Of a stretch of DNA of 64,000 nucleotides, positions 56,009 to 64,000 are shown piece by piece. The number at the start of each line of letters is the position of its first letter. The stretch's first letter is position 1. The notes beneath the pieces were generated by a model that saw only the letters and a program-made list of their open reading frames with translations, did not search any database and was not told the origin of the DNA. Made by a program: the position numbers and the translations under genes. The DNA lies in NCBI GenBank assembly GCA_037447655.1, contig JBBHKE010000407.1:1-64000 (forward strand), written 5' to 3'. The stretch is from Zygnema cylindricum (taxonomy: Eukaryota; Streptophyta; Zygnematophyceae; Zygnematales; Zygnemataceae).

Positions 56009-56600
56009 TATGGCGTCCAACAATCCTAATCCAATAGGTTATGGGCCAAACCACGCAACTTCTAATAACATCCAGAAGTTCGGTGGCTCAAATATACATG
56101 ATTGGTCATTTTCTGCCATGCACCTTTTTAAGTTATAGAAAATTTGGGATCTTTTCACTGGCGCGACTAAACCACCAATCAAAAATACTCCTAATGATGT
56201 AGCGACAAAAACAACCCAAACTAAGGAAATCACGGAATGGAAAGTTAAGGACGTAAACTCACACGAGCGCCTAGTTATGACGCTAACGACAAAAAAAACG
56301 CAACTCATTCGAGGCGCCCCCACGTCGGCCAACGCTTGGTCTCGTTTGACGGCCGCTTACGTACAAATTGGTTGGGCGGCTCATCGCATTCAAAAGCACG
56401 TTTTTTTAAATTTAATGAAAAAAACGACGAAAACGATGTAAAAATGGATAAGTACGATTGATATCTTTTCACGGAAGTGCAAAATTATTGGCGTCCACTT
56501 GTCTGATGAAGATTTGAAATCCACTTTACTAGGGGGCTTGCTATAATCTTTGCCCCTTTCATCTCATCTTTTGACAATCTTGATAATCTAATCTCTGTTC
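56009..56600 (+). pseudogene. Copia-type gag fragment, copy B
   Basis: Starts at ATG 56009 (MASNNPNPIGYGPNHATS), with primer-site-like GGTTATGGGCC at about 56036. Then FGGSNIHDWSFSAMHLFKL, an in-frame stop, and EWKVKDVNSHERLVMTLTTK and NAWSRLTAAYVQIGWAAH. The N-terminal part repeats copy A directly, and the rest is inverted at 55620-55980. Confidence 0.7.
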
Positions 56601-57640
56601 ACGTTTTATGTACGAAATTAATTGTAACAGTAATAGCGGATCGAACTTGTTTATAAAAGGGTATTTAGGAGTTATGATTATAGATTACTAAATTCGGTAA
56701 ACGTTCGCGAAAGAATCACGCGATTTGGAGTTATAATTCAAAAGTTATAGCTATGGGTGTACTTAGGCGGTAGTGCGAGGTCTAAATAATAGCTGGGTAC
56801 CATTGAAACGGGTTAAGGGTCAAATTAGTACCGAAATTTCGCGTGAACGTTTCATAAAGTTCTAATGAAACGTTCAGTATGCATGGTACTTCGTTTCGTA
56901 CAATTTTTAGTACGAAGCGTCACTTTCACTTAAGGGAATTTAGTAGGAAGTTTCACGTGTGAAATTTGTGACGCACGATCGTGAATTTGTGACGCGCGCT
57001 TTTGCACGTAAATGTTACGTAGTTAAACGTAGCGTTTGATTGGTTAATAAAGTGTTAAGTAGTTAGTAAGAGATTTCGCACGTTTTTGCATTGGTCAGTC
57101 CGAGTCCTTGCTGATCAATGATTGGCCCAGGTAAAAGCCTGTTCAAACGGAGCTTTGACTCTGGCCTGGCTAGTCCACGGCGATGAGGGATAAATAGGGA
57201 AGTGTAAGAGGAGAGTAGACATCTTTTCCTTTGGAAAAGTTTGTGGAAATTTTGGCAGATCTTGGTCCTGAGCGATTAATACCAAATTGGAGAAAAGGCA
57301 TTTTTGCATTGAAATCTCTTACTAAATAAATAGTATTTTAGTAGTTAAGAGATAGAATTATTAAGAGTGGAGAGTAAAGGAAACACTTTAATAAGAAGGG
57401 TTGAGCCACGAGGGCAAGAGACCAAGCTAATGTTATGTGGACAAAAGCTTCTTCTAATTTAAAGTTGATCCTTATGTGAGTGTTGTCCGATGTGGATGTG
57501 TATTTTCCAATGTGTGGAATGTGTGGTTGGGAATGTTTGTAGTAATGGGATTTTCTGAGAGGTACGAGATCCTGTTACATCTGCGAAACCTTATATAGGC
57601 GCCGTGTATGTCTCAATTTTTTTTTGTCCGTTCGCAGAAT
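56601..57640. other. Intergenic, no gene recognised
   Basis: No coding motif. It might contain LTR sequence of the gag fragments above, but no second copy exists in the window to show it. Confidence 0.5.
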
Positions 57641-58205
57641 GGACCGCCGTACCGCTGGCACGATGTAGTGTTGCCGCCCGTCGCTGTGCAAACCGATATA
57701 CCGCTGACATTAATCCACGCTGCCGCCCGCCCGCTGGCGTAATGCTACGTTGCTGGCGCTGGCGTAATTCTACACTAGTGGCCTCTGGCGTAATTCTACG
57801 TTGTCGGTTGCTGGCGTAAGTATACTCTGCCGCCCGCCAACAGGCAATTTTCTACGCTGCCGGCCGCAACGTGATTCTACATTGCCGTCGGCTTGCGTAA
57901 TTATAACCTGACGCTCGCTCGCGTAATTCTACGATGTCGGCAGCTGGCGTAATTCTACATTGCCGTTGGCTGGCGTAATTCTACGCCGCTCTCTGCTGGC
58001 TTTATTCTACGCTACCGGCAGCTGGCGTAATTCTACGCTGGCCCCTGTTGGCGTAATTCTACGTCGCCTTGCGTCAACATTACATACCGCCATACATACC
58101 GGCGTAGCTGGCACAATGTAACGTTGCCGTGCAATCGTCCGCAAAACAGATCGTCGTATCGCTGGCGTAATGCATTGTTGCCGCCCGCCAGTATCTACGA
58201 ACGAC
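57641..58205. repeat. GGCGTAATTCTACG minisatellite
   Basis: About 18 degenerate units of roughly 30 bp built on CTGGCGTAATTCTACGCTGC followed by CGGC-type words. More GC-rich than its surroundings. Confidence 0.9.
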
Positions 58206-58853
58206 CACTGCCAATACTGTAAAAAGAAACACTTTTCATTTTACACATTTGTAGAATTCGAAACAACATAAAATAAGTACGCTTATTCGACCTGAAAAGT
58301 AATTGGCTGAACAGTACAACTTTGGTCTGGCTAAACTTTGGAACGGCCTTGCCATCTCGGCTCGACTAACGCCTCAACCTACAAGTGTTCAAAGACAATA
58401 TTACTTAGGTAAGTTGATTTGTATGCTGATGTACGTTATAAAGCTGTGACTACACAAAAACGACTTTTTGTTGTTTCCAAGTGGTGAAAATTTGTATGAG
58501 GTTCTTAAAAAATGATTTTTCTGTTTCCAAGTGGGATTTGTTCATGAAAATGGTGCAAAAGGTGTAGATATGAGTATCGTAATTTAATTCACTCAACGTA
58601 CGAAAAACCATTTTTGTTTTTTGAAATAGTTTGTGATGTGTTTGTGTTGTTGCTTTGAATAATGTTATGTTTCATGTTATGAAGTGTGTTTTCTATAGAA
58701 GTATGCTTTTCAGTTAAACATGAACCGTAAAAGTTAATTTGCACATAGAATGCATGATAGTACGGAAAAGAAATTTGGGTTTAATAATAGAAAGATAGTA
58801 TCATGTTTTCAAATTGTTAATTAAATCGTGTTATGGTCGATGGTGTATCATGG
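58206..58853. other. Intergenic, no gene recognised
   Basis: AT-rich, no motif. Confidence 0.5.
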
Positions 58854-59852
58854 TGTTGAAATAAAAAATCTTAATACTCACTAAACAGAGCTATGAGGAG
58901 AGACCAAGTACTTATAATATTTTTGGTCTAGATAAGTTGTAATACTTACCTCATTTAGTGTGACAGTAGTAATAGTACTTTTGAAGTGTATTGTACTTCT
59001 ACAGGGACACGCGTCAGAAAAAATAAACATCATACGGGTTTTTCGGGAAAGCGCCGACACACTTTACCACGCGTCACACATCAAACCAATACTGTTGAAG
59101 AATCAGACGGACGGAGACTGAACCGATTGTCCGCGAAGATAGTGGTACAACATTCAACAACGACCATAGATGCGAATCGAGTGAACAGACGAGATTCACG
59201 TGGGACCACAAATGACTCATCACTTTGTACGATCTCAGGTGACTTGGAGCACTTGATCAACAGTCGGCTGGACGCTATTATCCACTGCTGACTAAGCACC
59301 CTGAACACTACTGTACGGGAATCTATTTGCATATCTGAAACACAATAGTTTTTACTTAGCGGATTAGAATGTAGTGTTCCACTAAGTATATTTTGTTTAG
59401 TAGTCAAATAGGGTTTGGACATACTCACAGTACAAATAGTGTACTAATTCAGTACCTTGTCGTAGTGTAGTACAGCACTCCTGTTCCAGGTGTAGACATC
59501 GGACTAGTTAGTTTTCAGTAAATACTCTCTGTGAGTATAAAGTTAGGACTTAGCCAAAATTGTAATTATCCAGTATTGAGATCTAACTCTCTAAGTGACA
59601 GTTTTTGGGAAACTTCCAAGTGTTGTATCTTATGCTATACTGGTTGAATTGGGCTGCAATTTTGGGAATTGTCAGACTGCATGTGATACTGTATTATTGT
59701 GGAATTTGGTGATATTTGGAAATTGTGAGCAATTTTTGTGTATCATCAAAGTTGGTTGTTTGATAGGATTTCTGGTAGCTTTTGCTAAAGTCTATGTCTA
59801 CATCCCCTACTACTGGTGGACCTCCACCTGCAACTTTGGTTGTAGAACAACA
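58854..59852 (+). repeat. Probable 5' LTR of the copia element at the window end (family C)
   Basis: The right end is well supported: GTAGAACAACA followed by the primer site TGTTATGGGCC, the same LTR ending as in the gag-only element (ATGAACAACA). The left end is a guess at TGTTGAAATAAAAAATC, which resembles the family-A start and gives a length of about 1 kb. The matching 3' LTR is outside the window. Confidence 0.5.
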
Positions 59853-60750
59853 TGTTATGGGCCTTTCGTCCAAAATTCCTGTCTTCAACGGCTAAAAGTA
59901 TGCATACTGGGCAGCTATAGTTGAATCATCTTTTGAAACTGCTGACTTGATGGGGGTCTTAGATGGATCTCTTGCTCAAACGGATCCGAGCTGGGCTAAG
60001 AAGAACTCTCTCGCTCGAAACAATTTGATTCTTTGCATCTCAAAGAGTCTGGTTATATCTCGACTCAAGATGAAAAAGGCGAGCGAGATTTGGACTTCAC
60101 TGAAAAATTCTCACGAAAAGGCTAACATCCAGGAGGAGCTTCTGGTGGGTGGCGGATCTGGGACTACAAAATACTCGGGGGGGTCTATGACCAAGTATTG
60201 TGATAAGTTTAGGGAACTCATCGATGCACACTCTTCAGCAGGTGGAACTTTTCTAGAGTTCTAGCAAGCTGCTTTACTTATTAGAGGTCTCCCTAGTCAT
60301 ATGAAGGGAGTGTCCGCAACTTTTGAAAGGGCATAGTAAGTCTAGCTGGACTTTTCAGTTAGCTAACAATCTTATACTCGAAGAAGAGTCTACAAGTAAG
60401 GTCCTTGATGGTGAAAAGAAAGTAGAGGCTTTTAGTACAGACTTTGACAGAAAAATTCAGTTTAATTAGAACAAAAACCAATTTAACCAGACTCAAAACC
60501 AGTTAAATCAGAATCAGAACCAGTTTAATCAGGGCAGTCAAAGGCCAAATAGACAGTCTTCTAACGTTTGTTTTTACTGTTCTGCGAAGGGACATGGTTA
60601 TAAGTACTGTCTAAAACTCAAAAAGGCAAATGAAACTAGTTTATACAGGCCCGGATGGCAACAAAGTCAGTTTCACCAAGGCTTTTCCGGCAATCCATCA
60701 CGAGGGAATGCCCTTTTTTCAGCCTTTGCAGATGATGCAGATTCATCTCT
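59794..60750 (+). pseudogene. Gag of the family-C copia element
   Basis: ATG 59794 lies within the LTR end (MSTSPTTGGPPPATL). The frame crosses the primer site as EQHVMGLSSKIPVFNG, then meets a stop (about 59894). It reopens with YAYWAAIVESSFETADLMGV and SKSLVISRLKMKKASEIWTSL, again stopped at 60262. A Gln/Asn-rich region (NQFNQTQNQLNQNQNQFNQ, about 60475-60540) precedes a good zinc knuckle CFYCSAKGHGYKYC at 60569-60610. Confidence 0.8.
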
Positions 60751-61940
60751 GAGCTTCAATGATGAAGAGGATGCAGAGTTATTTGCTATGGCGGCAGCAA
60801 TGGAGGGTCCCAAAAACGGTGGATGGATCATGGACACAAGGGCATCGGCCCACATGTGCTTGGACAAAGCCATTTTTACAAATAAAAAAGCAAACTCATC
60901 CGAAAATAATCTACTATGCCTGTGGCATGGGTGTCCAGTCATCGGCCCAGGGTGATGTATCTCTCATGGTAGATGTGGGGGAAAAGTCTGTAGAAAGAAC
61001 TCTCCACAATGTTTTACATGTTCCAGATTTTAAAAAGAATCTCTTTTTTACGTCTTTAGTAGAAAGTAAGGGTTTTGATGTCACCCTTAAAGGGGGGAGA
61101 CAGGTTGTTAGTAAGTTAGGAAAAATAGCAATAACAGGAAAAAGAGATGCCAGTAAGATGTACAGGATGGACATAGCTGAATGCAAAGAAAAAGATGTTT
61201 TGTATTCCAGTGTGTCATCTGAAAATGATTTATGGGATAAGAGGTTAAGACATATCAATTATGAAAGTTTGAGAAAAATGGTGAATGCTGGAAAAGTTAA
61301 GGGTGTTTCTCTCACATCTCAATCTGTAAAAACCTGCGATGGCTGCTCACTAGGCAAAATTCATAAATTGCCATTCCCACAAGAATCGCAAAACAGATCT
61401 ACAAAAGTTCTACAGCTCGTTCATTCGAATGTCGTCGACCCATCCCAAGTACCGTCGGCTTGAGGAGTACAGTACATGGTCACTTTCAGTGATGATTTCT
61501 CCAGGTACACAAAAGTCTATTTTATGAGGAACAATAGTGAAGTGTTCACTCACTTCAAGCACTATAATGTTATGGCTTAGAAACTACACGGAGTGCCAAT
61601 CTTGGCGTTCAGATCGGATAATGGAGGTGAGTACACCTCTAACGAATTTAAGCAATTTCTACTTGATCAAGGTATAAGTCACAATCTGACGGTTCCATAT
61701 ACTCCTGAGCAGAATGGAGTTTCTGAAAGATTAAACAGGACACTAACAGAGGTTGCTAGGTCTATGTTTGCAGACAAGGGTATAGATCTGAAATTCTGGG
61801 CTGAAGCACTAAATTGTGCGGTCTATATAAATAATAGAGTAGCATCCAGATCTGTCAGCACTACACCTTATGAGTTGTGGACAGGAAAGGTACCAGATGT
61901 TAGTCACTTTAAAGTGTTTGGGAGTAAGTGCTATATTTAA
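60751..61940 (+). pseudogene. Protease and integrase of the family-C copia element
   Basis: Protease motif WIMDTRASAHMC (about 60823-60860) in a frame that shifts soon after. Pre-integrase region LWDKRLRHINYESL and CDGCSLGKIHKLPF (about 61230-61375). The first catalytic Asp region reads VHSNVVDPSQV, where copia integrases have HTDVWGP, so it is altered. A stop follows at 61461. The second Asp, RSDNGGEYTSNEF (about 61612), and the Glu region PEQNGVSERLNRTL are intact. The frame ends at 61938. Confidence 0.85.
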
Positions 61941-62082
61941 GATAACTCCCAAGATAAGTGGAAAATGGTAGCCAAAGGCTTAGCAGGAATTCTTTTGGGG
62001 TATGATGATAATGTAAAGGGGTATAGAGTGTATGTCTTAGATAAACAAAAAATCTTTGTGTCTCGAAATATTTAGATAAAAG

Positions 62083-64000
62083 ATGAACATGACTCGGTTA
62101 ATCTGTTCAAACTCACGGATGAGGCAACAAAAAAACAAAAAACAAGAGTATGTCATCTTTCACCATCAACAACACGTGTATTTTTCGCTGCAACACCCTC
62201 CCATAACACCTTCTGCTACTACACCGCTTGTTCCTGCTACGGATGCTTCTCCACTTCATCAAACTCCGGAGGAACAGACTGTTACACCTTCGGATCCTGC
62301 GGCCGTTTCAGCACCACGAAATCGGAGATTCCCGACCATTTCAGCCTCATAATTTTCGGGGGGGAGAAGATCTAGGAGTCGTCTGCAAACCGGTTCTCAC
62401 TTTGCTTTTTCTACAGCACCAGGGGAGCCTATGACCATCAAAGAGGCCTTCTCATCACCGGAGAGAAACCACTGGATTGAGGTGGCCAACGATGAGATGA
62501 AGCCGATTATAGAGGCACAGACATAGGAGCTGGTGGACTTGCCTCCGGGGAGGAAAGCCATTGGAAGCAAGTGGGTCTTCAAAGTCAAAATGAATCCGGA
62601 CAACACTATCGAAAGATATAAGGCCAAAATTGTGGCAAAAGGGTACAACCAGAAAGAAGGTATTGACTTTGAGCAAACCTTCTCCCCAGTCGTCAAATTT
62701 TCCTACTGTTAAAATTGTTAAGTATAGCTGTTATAGAAAACATGGAAATTCATCAGATGGATGTTAAGACAACCTTTTTGCATGGAGAGTTAGAAGAAAC
62801 TATTTATATGCAGCTGCCTGAAATGTATGAAGAAAAAGGAAAAGAAATGTCAGTCTGTAAATTGATAAAATCTCTTTATGGGCTGAAACAAGCCCCTAGA
62901 CAATGGAATCTAAAGCTAGATGAATTTGTGACTAGTCTAGGATTCAAAAGAATCAGCTCAGATCACTCAGTATATGTCTTACAAGGGGAAGATGGAATTA
63001 TTTATATCGTTGTATATGTGGATGATCATTTACTAATAAGCAAATCTATAGATGAAATAAACCGTATTAAAGCTGCTTAGAGGTCTAAGTTTGAAATGAA
63101 AGACCTCGGTGAGGCTAAATATATTTTGGGCATACCTGTTGAAAGAGACAAAGATAACAGATTGACTATGTTAACCCAAAAAGAAGCTATAGGGAACATG
63201 CTGGAAAAATTTGAGATGAAAGATGTGAACGGATGTGTAACTCCCATGAAAGCTAGGCAGAAGTTGGAGGGAAGTGAATCAGACTCAGGCATAATGGTTA
63301 GTGAAAGCTTAAAGTCAGGGGAGGAAGAGTTTATGGCTACAAAGCCATACAGACAAGTAGTGGGAAGTCTTATTTATTTTATGAATTGTACGAGGCCTGA
63401 CATCGATGCAGCTGTAAGAGTCTTAAGTAAGAGTCTTCAAAATCCTAAAAGAGCAGATTGGGAAGCAACAAAGAGGGTTCTGAGATACCTAGCAGGTACC
63501 CGAAACATCAAGCTTATACTCGGTGAAGGAGAGGTAAAATTACAGACTTGGAGCGATGCCAGCTATGGAGATATGCCAAGCTGGAAATCAACAACTGGTT
63601 TCGTTCTGAAAATTGGAAATGGAACTTGTTGTTGGAGCAGCAAATTACAGAAGGTCACGGCTCAGTCCACAATGGAGTTGGAATATATGGCAGCCAACTC
63701 TGCCCTCAAGGAACTCATATGGGTTAAGGCCACTTTGCAGGAACTTGGGTATATGCAAACCGGTCCTCAGGTTATCTGGTGTGACAATCAGGCAGCAATT
63801 GCCATTGCCTCCAACCCTAGTCATCATTTCAAAAGCAAACACATGGATGTCAGACTACACTTTGTGAGAGAAAATGTGCTTGCAAGAGTGATAAAAAAGA
63901 GTTATTTACCGGATGAAGAGATGGTGGCTAATATGATGACTAAAGCTCTTCCAGCTCCTAAGTTGAAGTATTGCAGAGAGTCTGTTGGGTTAAGTGAGTA
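62083..64000 (+). pseudogene. Reverse transcriptase and RNase H of the family-C copia element
   Basis: Ser/Thr/Pro-rich linker (about 62200-62340), then [12 protein letters not shown]-like block with a stop near 62525, motif A HQMDVKTTFLHGELEETIY (about 62752) and motif C VVYVDDHLLIS (about 63010), both intact. A single stop (63079) precedes a very long open stretch with LTQKEAIGNMLEKFEM and YRQVVGSLIYFMNCTRPDI. RNase H shows TWSDASYGDMPSWKSTTG, CCWSSKLQKVTAQSTMELEY and CDNQAAIAIASNPSHHFKS. It reaches the window end at LKYCRESVGLSE, the usual C-terminus. Best-preserved RT among the plus-strand copias here. Confidence 0.88.

Overview
The window is a block of transposable-element-rich nuclear DNA from a eukaryote. 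No complete host gene is visible. Almost every long reading frame belongs to a retrotransposon or DNA transposon, and nearly all are broken by stops or frameshifts. The primer-binding sites of the copia-type elements are complementary to the anticodon arm of a plant-type initiator tRNA-Met. A plant or streptophyte/green-algal host is therefore my best guess, but it is an inference with low confidence. There is no prokaryotic gene organisation.

Layout. 1-2.77 kb: decayed copy of an R2-like non-LTR retrotransposon (plus strand). 3.8-9.0 kb: a 2-kb near-perfect inverted repeat (foldback element) and at least six MITEs that share inverted ends and TA target duplications. 10.1-15.8 kb: a hAT DNA transposon whose transposase is split by a solo LTR and whose 3' half holds two large minisatellites. 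16.6-21.8 kb: an LTR split by a complete gag-only LTR retrotransposon (TR-GAG type, 17367-21554, target duplication CCTCT). 22.5-28.0 kb: a minus-strand copia element with both LTRs. 28.0-41.4 kb: a plus-strand copia element split by a composite copia (29171-38583, target duplication AGAGT), which itself contains a third, chimeric copy. 42.6-44.8 kb: a second, more decayed hAT transposase (minus). 45.2-45.5 kb: fragments of the foldback and hAT termini. 46.4-46.7 kb: a GA microsatellite beside an exon-like segment with a polynucleotide 3'-phosphatase motif. 47.45-51.2 kb: the better-preserved R2-like element (minus), with five 71-bp tandem repeats upstream. 53.3-53.7 kb: two exon-like segments. 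55.1-56.6 kb: duplicated and inverted gag fragments. 57.6-58.2 kb: a minisatellite. About 58.9 kb to the window end: a further copia lineage that runs off the window.

How the parts relate. The copia-type elements (LTR families here called A, B and C, plus the gag-only element) share an unusual primer-binding site, GTTATGGGCC(CACC). It matches an internal half of initiator tRNA-Met rather than the tRNA 3' end. In most copies the gag frame starts in the last bases of the LTR and reads through this site. LTR families A and B also carry an antisense tRNA-like segment with a B-box. The gag-only element uses the same type of primer site, so it could be mobilised by the pol of the copia relatives around it. 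Nesting gives a relative order: foldback fragment, then LTR-A, then the gag-only element; and host copia, then composite LTR-B copia, then LTR-A copia. Element names (X, Y, H, A-D) are labels for this window only.
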